Below, one piece after another: positions 35,341 to 46,952 of a DNA stretch of 64,000 nt (position 1 is its first letter; each line of letters starts with the position of its first letter). The notes beneath the pieces were generated by a model that was not told the origin of the DNA, did no database searches, and saw only the letters and a program-made list of their open reading frames with translations. This DNA is from Eutypella sp. D-1. Its lineage: Eukaryota > Ascomycota > Sordariomycetes > Xylariales > Diatrypaceae. The DNA lies in assembly GCA_023313575.1 (NCBI GenBank), contig JAJTTP010000002.1:3286001-3350000 (forward strand). Reading direction: 5' to 3'. The position numbers and the translations under genes were made by a program.

Positions 35341-36936
35341 CTCAGTCTTTAGACAGGCAATAGAAGGATGAGCGAACTTTGGCGATGATGCACCTTTCTG
35401 TATTAAAATCTTATAGCCCCTTCTAGGAATGAATATAACTTAGTTGTAGTAAGAGAATTGAATGTTTAATAGACTTGAGTTAGATGCCGGATTGGGCTGC
35501 ATTGTTTGGCTGTTTGGGAAGGCATCCCATATCTTCAAGGATCTCTTGCCCATAGAACCATGTAAACCGTTTAACTAGATATTCGTAACAATCTGGTCGA
35601 CTGCTCCAAAGCAGTGATCGACGATCAAACCCATTGATTCATGCCTCATATGCAAATTGCTATGCCCCTTTGCATTGGTTAGCTTTTCCTCTGGCAATAG
35701 TAATAGCAACCACCTGATTCCACCAGCATACCTTTGGCGTTATTATGTAAAGTCAACCGCGCATACGGAGTACGCTCTGACTGCCGTCGTCGTACAGGAA
35801 CCTTCTCCATTTCTACTTCACAGGTTGCTAAGCAAGGGCTCATGGTTACGTCCAGCTGTCATTATTTCATGAAGTGAAACTTCTCACTTATAAGAAATGG
35901 TATAAAGAAAGGGGGGGGAGGGAGAGAAAGAGCTCCATATCCTCCAACCCTAGACCATTTCACACATCCCGGAGATCTAGGTCTGTATCTAATCTATCTA
36001 TACTTAGCTGAGACTTATCTTATAATGCCGAACGGTAACGGTTGACCCTTCTTTTTGTTCCGACTAAACCCCTGCGAGACTAGAGCCTCGTGCAAGTGGC
36101 TTACGTGAGAAAGGCCCACCATTCGTCTGCCTTTACCCAACTTGAAGGCGTACAGGTCGCGATAATCTACAGATGATCTTGTTATGCTTGCACACCCATG
36201 AAAAACCTGAGAACGCTGCCTTTTCACTGTCATACAGCTATGATTCATACCTGCCTGCTGTGTGGGGAGTCCTCGAAGGACGTTCGGACCTTTGCCTCCA
36301 TGTGGCAGCCCCGCTGTCATCTCTTAGCTCTATGCTTCTCATATAAGCACTAAGAAGCTTGTTATCCCCGGTATGTCCCCAGCGCCCTGTTACCTAGGTG
36401 GGTGCGACCTGACTGATCATGAACGTGGATCTAGGCGGGCATACCCTAGCTTGTTGCTCAGTTGTCTAGACTACAGGCCTCAGCCTCGCGCTTCAGGCAT
36501 ACACGGATCGTGCGATGCTATCTATACTCTGTGTCATAGCGGATAATCGGCAGAGGAACGGATGTCAATGGCGACTGAGTTCTATTTTCTTCACATAATA
36601 CCAATAGTCACAATTCGTTCATAAAGCGTGACCTATCGCTCTCGGATCCACTGAAGTAGGTAACTATTAGTCAGATGAGCGATATTTATCATCAAACGAC
36701 ACCCGAGTGGAGGGCCTCCGCGATCTCCGGCTCTTCCGAAGAGCCGGGCCTCTCGATATCATCCTGCGATATTAGTAACCGACTATAGCTACTTACAATG
36801 TGCCACTATTGTCATTTTGGTAGTTCAGATAACCATTATGCGAGCAACATCCGCCCCCCCAATGACATGACTATGTTTGTCCGTTTTACCCTTGGGTCTT
36901 ATAAAGACCTGTCTGTTTCTCGGTTTGCGTTACCTC
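35341..36936. other. intergenic region with a 21-bp palindrome
   Basis: No gene is firmly supported. A near-perfect palindrome, CCGGCTCTTC-C-GAAGAGCCGG, lies at 36727-36747. A minus-strand frame of 101 codons from an ATG at 36320 has no family character and is not called. Confidence 0.4.
36727..36747. repeat. 10-bp perfect inverted repeat around one base
   Basis: CCGGCTCTTC and GAAGAGCCGG are exact reverse complements separated by a single C. The site is about 190 bases upstream of the ssSPT-like gene. It could be a dimeric protein-binding site or a small cruciform, and nothing else supports either. Confidence 0.55.
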
Positions 36937-37359
36937 ATGGGTGAACTTAAGGTGGTGACATCTACCATCGCTCTTGGAACGACATTTCCTAAGACCCCTA
37001 GCCACGAATCCGACAAAGCAACTCTGTTTATCATGACAGACGCCAGCAAGTTCACTACTGCACCTAGTTTAACGGCAATTGGGCGTTGGGCCCGTCTCAA
37101 GAAGTACCGTATTGAGGTCACTTATGGTATCTACGTGTTCACGCCGGGAGAGAAGTTCATGTTCTGGTCTATATTTGCCTCGATACTCGGTTTGATCGCC
37201 TACTATCTGTCGCTCTTCCTTGCGCAAACCTTGTTTCCCGTCGCCGAAGCATCGTGGGGTTCGATTTATGGCGCATACTCTAGTAACGGCCGCAACAGCG
37301 CTTCTATCTCGGATTTGACATCACAGCTCACGCAGCACGCGCCATCAACTCATGCATAG
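36937..37359 (+). CDS. serine palmitoyltransferase small subunit-like protein
   Basis: An open frame of 140 aa from the ATG at 36937, or 108 aa from the ATG at 37033; the second fits the family length better. The core is WARLKKYRIEVTYGIYVF, then TPGEKFMFWS and a hydrophobic stretch IFASILGLIAYYLSLFLAQTL. The order Y-x-V-T-x-x-x-Y-x-x-x-P-x-E-[KR]-x-x-F followed by one membrane helix matches the short activators of serine palmitoyltransferase (animal ssSPTa/b, yeast Tsc3 in role). These bind the Lcb1/Lcb2 enzyme in the endoplasmic reticulum membrane and raise sphingoid-base synthesis. The Ser/Thr-rich tail after the helix (GRNSASISDLTSQL) is longer than in animal ssSPT. The assignment rests on this motif read by eye. 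Confidence 0.55.
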   Translation: MGELKVVTSTIALGTTFPKTPSHESDKATLFIMTDASKFTTAPSLTAIGRWARLKKYRIEVTYGIYVFTPGEKFMFWSIFASILGLIAYYLSLFLAQTLFPVAEASWGSIYGAYSSNGRNSASISDLTSQLTQHAPSTHA

Positions 37360-38798
37360 TGAGGATCACACTCAAAGCGGAGCATCTCTCCTGTCTGACC
37401 GATGGAAGATACCCGGATTCATCGTTAACGTACGATAAGAAGATACGCTCATGTCACCGTGAGATGATGAGCGACGCTCGGTCGAATAAATTCCATAGAA
37501 TCGGGAATTGGTGGTCCAAATCCATCCATCACTCCCCTTTTCACATATAATGTCTCTGAGGACTTTTCTTCTAAACAACCGGTTATACTATCATACCCCC
37601 CTTCCTCGCTCAGTGAAATATCACTTGAGTTCGAAGCCTCATACCAACTAGAACTGCTACCAACATCATCAAAATAGAGATATACCTCGCATATAACTCT
37701 CAGTTTCTCCCGGACCTTTGTCTTCACATTCTCGGCCTAACACCTGAAGCTCGGAACGGCAAATGTGGAGACTCGAGAAGAAAAATAGGGGAATCAATGG
37801 GTCGCGCTAGTTAGTGCGGCGCGGTCCGCTTCAGGCCGAACGCCGAACTACCGAGACAGGCGACAACTCTATGCGATTTTGCCGGTACTAGCCCCAAAAG
37901 TTTCGGACACTAGCTATGTGTCCTTGCTCGCGCTTTCGCCGCATGCCGAGAACAATATCTAGCCGCGAAGGCTTCTCTTTAGCAGATAGGGGTCCCATTT
38001 AAGTGGATGATGGCCTACAAATTCTCCAGACTTAACTAGAAGCTTCTTGCTCCGACCCTGTTTGATGGTTACAGTTGCGCGAAATCACGACTGAATTCTG
38101 GTTGAAGGTTTGGGTCGCGATTGCGTCTCCAAGGCTAGATAGCTGTATTGCTGGACGACAAACATCCCTGCCAATATGTACATTATACCGCAAGCACGGA
38201 GCCGTGGTGTACTCAACGGGCTCATAGGCTGCCCATTGCTCCATTCTGTACCAACTGCAGAATGAAGTACGTCAATTCTCCTTGCAATAAAATATCTACC
38301 AAGTGCATAACCATTTCTGTCACTATCTAACCCCAAAGAAGATAATGTATTCCCGTAGCTGGTAAAGGATTTATGTATCCTCTGATAGATGGATATATTG
38401 CTAAAAATCGTTCCGTAATCAGTCCCTCGCGTTGAAAAAAAACCGATTACACTAGTTAGGTCTCATTTGTCTTTGTTCGAAGTCGAACTAAGCTTTCTTA
38501 AAGCGGAGGTATGAGCTAAGACAGCACAAGGGTTCCAAGAACATACATTGTACTCAAACAGGCACGAACAATAGCTTTGTTCCCTGACCTCATGTACAGC
38601 CCGGAGCCATTGTAAGATTGAACAAGCAAACAACTACCCATCTGGCGCCAAACTACTATATATACGTCCTGATATCCTCGTAAATCCCCCGTTCTGTCAC
38701 TCATCACTCAACACACTCAATAGCAAAGCAATAACACAGCAAGACCAAGCCACCGAGCAGCCCAACTCTGAAGCAACAGCAACACAGATTCCTTCAAG
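37360..38798. other. intergenic region, promoter of the 101-aa protein
   Basis: No gene is supported. A clear TATATATAC box lies at about 38657-38665, roughly 135 bases before the next start codon. It is followed by a CA/AG-rich, G-poor leader typical of a well-expressed fungal transcript. Confidence 0.5.
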
Positions 38799-39104
38799 AT
38801 GTCTGCCACTAACACTAATACTAACATCAGCGAGGATGGGTTTCAGGTTGTGAGCTACAAGAAGCCTAGCAACAAGGCTAAGAGTGCGCGCGCACCCCGC
38901 CAGAAGCAGGGCGCGAACCCTAGGCAGGGCTCTAACCTTAGGCAGGGTGCTAGCCCTAAGCCCTGGGGACAGTCAAGGGCTGATTGGGCCATCCAGGGCA
39001 ACTTGCCTGGCTGGTTTAAGGGCCCCGAATGGGATCGTCGTACCACTACCAAAGCCCCAGCCAAGAGCGTGACGGACACCAAGGTGACTTTCGTCAAGAA
39101 GTAG
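38799..39104 (+). CDS. small basic protein with RQG repeats, unknown
   Basis: An intronless frame of 101 aa. The N-terminus MSATNTNTNISEDGFQVVSYKK is Asn/Thr-rich. Then comes a basic stretch with imperfect repeats of about eight residues (KQGANP, RQGSNL, RQGASP), a tryptophan-bearing middle (PWGQSRADWAIQGNLPGWFKGPEW), and a Lys/Thr tail. There is no signal peptide or membrane segment. DGFQVVSYKK resembles the DGFxxVxxKK openings of some RNA- or ribosome-associated proteins, but this is weak. Promoter quality supports a real gene: a TATA box about 135 bases upstream, a leader of CACAC and AACA words, and CAAG before the ATG. The function is unknown. Confidence 0.65.
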   Translation: MSATNTNTNISEDGFQVVSYKKPSNKAKSARAPRQKQGANPRQGSNLRQGASPKPWGQSRADWAIQGNLPGWFKGPEWDRRTTTKAPAKSVTDTKVTFVKK

Positions 39105-39494
39105 GTATCGAATTAGCGAGTGAACACTATGGGCGGCAATCATCTCACCATTCATGATTTGGGTAAGTTAATCGCTGGTTAAGTAGAACGCTGTTTGAAT
39201 TCGGTTTTTACACGGCTGTTTTTAAAGCAATAATATAATATATACACCATTTGAAATCAAAATCTGTCCCTCCCTGTAGAACCTAGCTGTGAAACAACAC
39301 GACTTGTGAATTGAGTTAGCCTGGCTAGACGTAGTGCTTATAACGATCTTATCCACTGCCATACCCAGTATACGACAAAATATCAAAAGAACGACGGAAG
39401 GTACGAAGCCAGACACCTAGATATATTACATTTACTTTCAACACACCACCTAGGCTATGGTGGCATTCTTGATGGATCGTAAATCTTTTGACGT
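39105..39494. other. intergenic region
   Basis: The 3' flank of the 101-aa protein gene. Nothing else is visible. Confidence 0.4.
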
Positions 39495-40489
39495 ATGAAC
39501 GGATACCGTAACCGTCATGCCACACCTGAAAATACGCTGGCGACGGCCCACAGTCGCTGCGCTGCACATGTGATCAGGGCTAAAGAACCGAATCTCTCTT
39601 TCGCATGCTGTGATGGCGGGGCGCAAAAATACTTGGTAGGCAGTCTTGGAAACCCATTAAGGGCACATATAAATTTCCGGAACCTATATGAAATCGCATC
39701 TACGTCGTCCTCGGACGGCTTCAAGGCAAGCCGACAACCACATCTGAAGTAGCAGGGTAGAAAGATGAAGCAGTCATACTACCTAACGACAACTCACGAA
39801 GGCCGATTTGGAGATCAACAATACGATCACCCGGGTGTCAGACAAGGCTGCCACTCGTGATGAACAGTGGAGGGGACTGGCAGCTAAGGGGCTGGCCTCG
39901 GTTGAAGCGGGAATCAAGAAAGCGGCAGAGGACCAGAGCGATTTAATTGGTATCACATAGAGGGAGGCGCAAAGACGCATATCTAGCGTCGACAGTAGTA
40001 TTGCGACATTAGCGACATCCGTTTCGTGGCTGTCCCAGCAGGTCGCACAACTGGAGACGCACCGCCAGAGCGCTTCTAGATCAGAGTTGGCGACGGAGAG
40101 GCGGAACGAGACGGGATCCTCAGACAGAAAAGATGTGCTAAGGAGTACTCCTTCGAGAGCACGCTTGTTGGGCTTGATGGATATGCGTGGACGGACTAAT
40201 CGCGGCTCCAGCTCTTCCGTGTACCTAGGCAGATGAGGACCCTTCAAATGCTGCTGCGATGGAATCATCGGTACAGACGGCGCGTTTAAGGCTGACGAGA
40301 TCCCCGGGTTGGAACGGCGTATGCAGTGTCTTTACTGCTGATAGTACCCCGAGGAGCCAGATTTCTGCACTTCCGAGTCCCGGCAAGCATTTATTGACTG
40401 GCCATCAGTTCGGGCAATGCGATCTGGACGCCGGGTACGTCAACTGGGAAGATTTCCGGGCTCATCTACTAGGGCTTTCCCACGTATAA
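39495..40489 (+). pseudogene. decayed gene with a coiled-coil-like middle
   Basis: Several plus-strand segments keep protein-like reading. The first (about 39640-39752) reads NFRNLYEIASTSSSDGF. The second starts at about 39812 after an intron-like stretch with CTAAC and CACGAAG; it reads ITRVSDKAATRDEQWRGL and continues through KKAAEDQSDLIGIT to an in-frame TAG. It then stays open for nearly 90 codons (REAQRRISSVDSSIATL, SWLSQQVAQLETH) to a TGA. The third (40259-40489) continues in another frame (YVNWEDFRAHLLGL). One nonsense codon and at least one frameshift break it. The middle is helical and heptad-like. I do not recognise the family; it may be the N-terminal module of a larger fungal signalling or NLR-like protein. 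Confidence 0.45.
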
Positions 40490-40999
40490 AGTACTAGAAA
40501 GTGTCGGGAGACTTCCATTGCTCTGGAATAGGACCTTAGGCTCTTGGGTATAGTAGATGCAGGTAGAGGCAGGGTTGATTAGCTTATTGACGATCGTACT
40601 ATCGAGAGATACACAGAGCCACCATCAACATGGTCAAAGGTATATCGCCTAGTATATATGAACTTCATGTTCCATGACGACATTATTTAGTTGTTTTAGG
40701 CAATTGAACACGGCGAATTCTGCATTCATTAAATGGCGGAAAACAACGATCACATAATAAAAAAAATTGATCACTAGCTCCCCTTTTTTCGTAACCCCTT
40801 ACATGGTCGCCCCTCGATGTGGGTCTAGAGTTACTCGCTAATCCATCAGGGTCCCGTCGGCACTAAATTAGCACCAAAAAAGTCGATTATCATACTGTAA
40901 AATCGGGCCGGACAGGAACTTCACACAATCTCAGGGAAAGAGTAAACAATCTCATTTATCTATGATCCTAGTATTTCAATTTGCCAAGCATCTACCAAA
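40490..40999. other. intergenic region upstream of tRNA-Gly
   Basis: AT-rich spacer. No gene is visible. Confidence 0.4.
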
Positions 41000-41102
41000 G
41001 CATCAGTGGTTTAGTGGTAAAATCCATCGTTGCCATTTATCTACAGGGTCTCTCCCCTATAGACGACTCGATGGGCCCCGCGTTCGATTCGCGGCTGATG
41101 CA
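41000..41102 (+). tRNA. tRNA-Gly(GCC) with a 32-nt intron
   Basis: The acceptor stem GCATCAG (41000-41006) pairs with CTGATGC (41095-41101), followed by discriminator A. The D arm contains TTTAGTGGTAA and the T arm reads CCGCG-TTCGATT-CGCGG. The anticodon GCC sits at 41032-41034 in a loop closed by CATCG and CGATG. A 32-nt insertion at about 41036-41067 interrupts the sequence one base after the anticodon, the canonical position of nuclear tRNA introns. The mature sequence needs no other change to fold. It lies just beyond the 3' end of the convergent F-box gene, 180 bases away. Confidence 0.95.
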
Positions 41103-41282
41103 TTTTTGCCTCGCAACCGCCTTCTGCATCTTCATATTGCCCTTTCTTTTGCCCCTTTTCTCCAGTGTGGTCCTTACTGTATCAACCTTGGCTTTCCACC
41201 ATGCACTGCTAATATTATTTGTCCTGCCACTTCCGTCAACCTTCCTTACGACTCTTTTCCATTGTGCTGCTCGGCGGCTCCG

Positions 41283-42961
41283 TTATTCGTCTTCGCTGAG
41301 TTCCGGATAAAGAGGGTGTCTAATTAATGACGCCTCGTCCCCAGCGTCGCTGTCCCAATCAGAGAAGTATTCGAGCGGATCTTCGCCAACGGCTGTCCTC
41401 CCGTCTCGGTGTACGAATGACCATTCTACACCTGAAGAATCCAACTCTCGATTCTGATGGTGATAGGCTATCACCTCGTCGAAGTTGATCGAGTCAAGTG
41501 ATGTATCCCATCGACGGGGAAAGTAACTGTCGTAGTCCAAATCTTCGGGGTCTTCGTCTTCGCTGCTTTCTGCCGAGTCAAGTTCGTCCTTTCTCTTGGC
41601 ATTGGGGTCGTATGCAGCATTGGGATTGTGCACAGCAGACACATCCCATACGTCTTCTGTCACGAATATCGCGTTGGATCTCGGTGACGTAGACAAAAGG
41701 GCACCGTATTCGGTCTCGCAAGATGTAGTGCCATTGTTGATAAACGCACGCAGATCATCCCCATCCACTAGATTCCACCAATCTGCGTCGCATGCCGTAA
41801 TACTCAGACTATACAGATGGGGTTTATGGGACCTGAGTTGGAGGATATCCTGAGTGGTAATGTGGATGTTGACTAAAACGATGGAGCGCAAGGTCGTCGC
41901 GTGTCTCCCTAAGAAGGCGATGATAGGTTTATTGTCGTCTAGGCAATTGAAACATTCAAGGTGAATTGATCTCAGTTTTGCCCAGTAGTGTTCCGGCGAG
42001 AAATGGCACTACAATACCAAGATTAATATCAAACGATGCAACATAATCGGAATTTCTAGATTTGACTTACTCCAAGACGTTTCTCCGGATTTTGTCGGTC
42101 CATATGTTGGCCATTGGATCCCATGCACAGCCGACTAAAGCAAAGCTTTAAGTGTTCGAGTAGCTTACATGCCTGCAGGCATTCAAAAAATTGGTCGGCT
42201 GTGATTGAGGTTTCATCACAGCATTTACCGAGGTGCAACTCAACGGAAGTGAGGTGCTTGAAGGCCATTGGGTGTAAAATGAATCTCATATTCCACGTTG
42301 GGGTTGTGGAATTTTCTGCCATAAACCGCAAATTGGTGATCCGTGGCTCTTCAACCATAGCTTGTTGAAGAAAGAATTCGAAGCCCTGGTTCCCGAAGTA
42401 CGCAATATATTTTTCGGGAAGGAAAGCGGTCATATAACCCGAGACTAGGTAGTCGTTACACGGTATCTCACGGTCATGCGGCATTGGGCAGGAAATTATA
42501 GTTGTGAGTCCCAAAAGATTCCGCACCAAGTGGCAGAAGCGTGCTTCCAAGACAAGGCTAGTCGGCGGGGTGCGATTCCAATTTCCCTGTTCAACTTTGG
42601 GGATACAGAAGACCTCAGGATCGTGAACGGCGTGCTCCTGAAGCTCTGTCATAGTTATGAAGTCATCGTTTCGGGTGATTGTAGGAACCCAGTCTTCTAG
42701 GTTCGGGAGAGCTTCTAGACATACTTCGTACCAGACCAATTCTCTTACATAACTGGCAACCTTGGGGTTTGTGGCAATGTTTTCGAAAGTGTTCCAGTCC
42801 TTAGTGGTGCGGGAGAGGTAGATTCTCCGAAATAAAAATGGCAAGGGGATGCAGTCGCAAGCTCGGCAGATGAGCCTGAAGGTTTTCTTGTCTTCTAGGG
42901 ATGATAAGTAGAGAAAGATGGAGGTTAAAAGCTCGTTGGGTAGACGGTTTAGAGGGCCCAT
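41283..42961 (-). CDS. F-box protein
   Basis: Two exons read 42961-42071 and 42008-41283, joined in phase 0 (GTAAGT, TTGTAG), giving 538 aa. Residues about 3-47 are an F-box: LNRLPNELLTSIFLYLSSLEDKKTFRLI, then CRACDCIPLPFLFRRIYL. F-box proteins bind Skp1 and bring substrates to SCF ubiquitin ligases. After the F-box, leucine-rich stretches (FKHLTSVELHL, CKLLEHLKLCF, KLRSIHLECF, TTLRSIVLVNI) suggest irregular leucine-rich repeats as the substrate surface. The C-terminus is very acidic (DSAESSEDEDPEDLDYD, YFSDWDSDAGDEA). Similar F-box/LRR proteins with acidic tails are common lineage-expanded families in filamentous fungi. The target is unknown. Confidence 0.85.
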
Positions 42962-45900
42962 GATGGCAATTGTAATGGGATGATTATAAAATCGGTGTCG
43001 TTAAGTTGATGAGAGCTCTGTTTAAGAAGTTAAAGAAGGAAGCGGTTTGTAAATGAAGTTGACTGACAGTCGATACGTGTGAATTATAAATGTAGGGTAA
43101 CGCAGAAATGAAGTGCAGCCGAAATTATATATAGCACACACATGGACCATTGCCGAATGTTCAAGAAGAATGGCATGTACCTATTAAATTGTTAAAACCT
43201 TTGACTGTTTTGATGCTCTCCTATTGTTGCTTTGTGATATCCACTCTATTGTTGCCTACAACGAGGCATCAAAATTGCGGGGTAGATAAATAGGCCTACA
43301 TAATACGTGGACAGGGTCCAAACCACATTGAGGATGTGACCTACCCCACACACTTTGGATGCCTAGAAATGGAGCTTGTTGTGAAACATATCATGTTTGC
43401 GTAATCTTCAGACAATAATTAAACACAAGTTCGCCTTGATATTTACGTTGTATTAACTGTATTAATCTCAACCTTCGGTGACCGTGATCTTCCCTAGTAA
43501 GATACTGTTATAAGTAAGCACGTCTTTCGCAGAAGTAGAAAACACACATGTCTCTAATGTTCTGGTTTCATTTATTGCTGATAGAATCCAAGACGGATGC
43601 TGCTTCCTCCAGAATACGCTAAAATGTATTTTGTGCTCAGGATGACCCTGGCAGACATATTGGACCTGCTGGTGTGATGCTTATATGAAGAATATCTATA
43701 GTGTCGTGACTAAAAAGACGTATATGTTAAGCCATTCTAGGCCCTGCTACGGCTTTGTGAAAACGAAGGAAAAGAAGGGAATCTTCCCAACCTAGCCCCG
43801 GGTGCTCCCTTTTATAGGTGTGTCCAGAGTGGGCCCATATAGGCCCACATACTGGTTGTGACATATAGGCAATCAAGCTGGAGAAGCAAAAGCGCTCGCA
43901 TTCCTGACAACGATATCATCACAAATGAACACGAAAGTTGAATTTGTTACAAATAGGGCCAACTTGTTTGTATGCAAAGCTAATATTTAGGATCCAAGTT
44001 TTGAGAATTACTAGTTGATAATTATTATCAATGTGGCACTGTACTTGCAAGTAAGGAAGAGATATAATGAGGTGATTGCGTTCCAACAGCAGAATTTTAT
44101 ACATACTCTATATCTTCTTCCATCATCCGGTTGCCACTGTATACTTCTTTGCACTTACGATGCCGTAAGTAACGGGCTTAGTTTGAACCTGACTTAGGAA
44201 GCAGGTGAACTAATTATCATATCGAGGGTTAGTTATTAATACTGACTATTGTATAATCTCCGTATAAGAGGCTCCCGTAGTTGAAACTGAAAAACTTAAG
44301 CATATATATCATTATGACTTGGTACTGCAGCACCTAAACTCCGAGCACGGAAGTGCGTCCCTAGCTTGTAAATGCCGGCCCCTGCTTGCCGCCTGCGGCA
44401 TGGACATGGTCTCCCGATCCCGGCATAGTTCCGGGATAGCCGCAGTCGCTACTATTCCCACCATGTCTTGTGAATCAGGCATTCCGGTTCCTGTCTGCGG
44501 TCAGGTCCTGGTTGTATCTCATCTCATCCTTGCCGTCAATTAGTAGTCGCCGACCTCTTCCATGATAAATATCGAGCTGCATGCCTTATAGTATAAACGG
44601 GATCCACCTGCCGGCTTCCCGCCTGGCTTGCGGGAGGGGCTCATGCTCCTACTATTGAGACCCACACTAGAAACTATTTACGCCACTCAGGTTGGCAGCT
44701 AACCTTTAGCTCAAAGCAGTAATGTTGAAGCTGAAGGGGCAGCGGCTGAAACTTTCAGCTCCCACGTTGTCTTGGCTTGTCTTGGGAAACTTACTAAGTT
44801 ATATCTATCCTACCGGCCTACCACGCAGCGTACAACCCACCCGCATTCTTGGGAGACAAGGGTGGCTCATGACTCAGCGAAAGCTGGGTTGGATGACGGA
44901 TCTATCGAAATGGTTACCGCTTCTGGGTACCAGCGTGACTTGGTAGTATTAGCAAAGGCCGGCTGCCTAGATTTACAAGAAAGAAGACAAAGTAAGACGG
45001 GCGCAACCGGAGCATGCGCGGCCATGAGCTCGGCGGTTTTTCTTCGAGCACATGTAAAATGCTACGGCAGTTCATCTGTCTGGTAAGCGCTGTCATGCAT
45101 AGTCCGGGGCTCGACTGCGCGGGGGACTGGTGTGACCAGCATGCAAAGTTGTGGTCACAAGAGATTGGAGCTGTGGAAGTCGGGGCACATGGAGAAATCT
45201 CGATTTCTTGTGTCCTCGGCTTGGCCCGTAGCGAATCCCTGTACCCCACGTATTGTTAAGACTGCGTGCATGGTTCGCTTCGTGCGGATTATGAACAGGA
45301 AAATAGCCTGGAGGGACTTCTTTGCCTTGATTTTATTTTGTTTGTCCGGGTCGGTGAGATCGAGGAGGCGCTCTTACGGAGTTTTAAGTGGGTACTACAA
45401 ATAATCGGCTATGTAAGCTAATCTGCAGGAAGATTCGAGAGAAGGCCAATCAAAGGCGACGTCGGCGATTGGGCTCCCAACTCGTGGAAAAGGTTGTTAT
45501 CAAACCTTGTTCGAAATCGGCTCCGGGAGGTCGGAAAGGCCCAATTTACGGAAATATTTACTTCCTATCTGACACCCACATGCAAGTTCCATTTCGCCAT
45601 CCTGTTGTATAGACAAGATTGTACCTATCAAGGATGCGATCATTATTCTGCATATCAATTGGTCTGATATATGTTGTTCTGTGCTTACTATGTAAGCGGC
45701 CCGCACTTCAGGGGAAGTAGCGGGTAAGGGGCAAAATGCGGGATGCGGATAATTCATCCCAGCCTAGTTTTACAGACTTCATTCGCGTCATATAACCGCT
45801 CGCTTTCATGCCACTTTGCATGGTGGTAAGCCGTACACAGCTGCCAGGAATCGGGCCTTGGCGGATTGGTGCAACTGCGATCATGCTGATGCACTTAGCC

Positions 45901-46281
45901 AACCATTCACCCCCCCAAGGCGGGTGCTTCGGCTCGAAGCGCACTGGTCACCCATAGAACAAACCAGGCTGCAGTGCAGCATCATGTGGTGTAACCACCC
46001 ATGAGAAACCTCTTGACTACATTGCTGAGTGAACTCGGGTGACTGGAAAAAGAGGGAGTCCAACGATGATAGCGTGCGACTTGCATATCTGTTCAATCTT
46101 GAAGGGATGTCGAACGATAACAGGTCTTTTCCCGAGACCGTGGTATTCGTATAGAGCGCGGTCGTACCATGTATGTATGTATGTAACAATCAGAGACCCT
46201 CGTAACGCCTATGCCCAGAGCCATATATCTCGGTGTCGTAACAAATCCCCATACATTACCTCCATTAAGCCTGTTAATTGC
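42962..46281. other. 3.3-kb gene-poor tract
   Basis: The F-box promoter occupies the left end. No gene is supported in the rest; frames of 60 to 110 codons between 44300 and 45400 overlap on both strands and lack starts, splice partners and motifs. Confidence 0.5.
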
Positions 46282-46952
46282 CTATACAGCACTCTCCCTT
46301 CCAGAGGGATGCTGCATCAACATCTCTAGCAGAGCGACCCGACTAGGCCGCTGCCTGCCATTTGAATACCGGCGTATCCGATTACAACTCCCCTTGGCCA
46401 AATGGGTATCCCTCGCGGTGACGCGTGTGAATTCTCCGCCGCATTGAGGACATAACACCTTTTTCGCCTGGCCAGACTTCTCTTTTTGATGCCTCTTGAG
46501 GTTGCTCCATGTCGAAAAGACGCGGCCATTGCATCCATGATCCCAGCACTGCGCCTTTGTGTCACCTTTCGTCGAAGTCGTTGAGGCTTGGCTTTCATTG
46601 GTACTGCTGTTCATCCCATCGTTCGTTTCATCCCACACTTGATACAAGCTTGGCACGATGAGACTCATAGGATCCGAGTTTTCCATCGGTGATGTTAATG
46701 GTGATGGCGCGCTGCTGTTGCTACTTGAAAGGTTACTTTTAAACGTGTAGAAACTATGATCAGGGTTAATGGCTTGGATGCTGCTGAGATCGGATGAACG
46801 GGCACATACTTATCCGAGTAACCGAGGAAGTCAATGTCCTGATCATACATATCCATAGGTAAAGTAAATCCACTCTGTGTGTCGGTTGCACCAGGATAAT
46901 CCTTGGCGTCGTGGCACCCGCCATATGGAAAATATGGAGTAGATAGAGTCAT
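46282..46952 (-). CDS. two-exon C2H2-type zinc-finger protein
   Basis: Exons read 46952-46810 and 46753-46282, with a GTATGT donor and CATAG acceptor, giving 204 aa. The start [12 protein letters not shown] is an ATG in open context. The N-terminal half is Ser/Thr/Asn-rich and acidic, as in fungal activation regions. Residues about 115-170 carry two zinc-finger units: [20 protein letters not shown] with a spaced second ligand, then [23 protein letters not shown], which ends in Cys and so looks like a C2HC finger. A basic stretch ([15 protein letters not shown]) follows. This layout is common in small fungal transcription factors. No target can be inferred from the neighbours, which are non-coding on both sides. 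Confidence 0.8.

Noticed and set aside
36015..36320. 101-codon minus-strand frame
   Set aside because: Starts with ATG but has random-like composition and no context.
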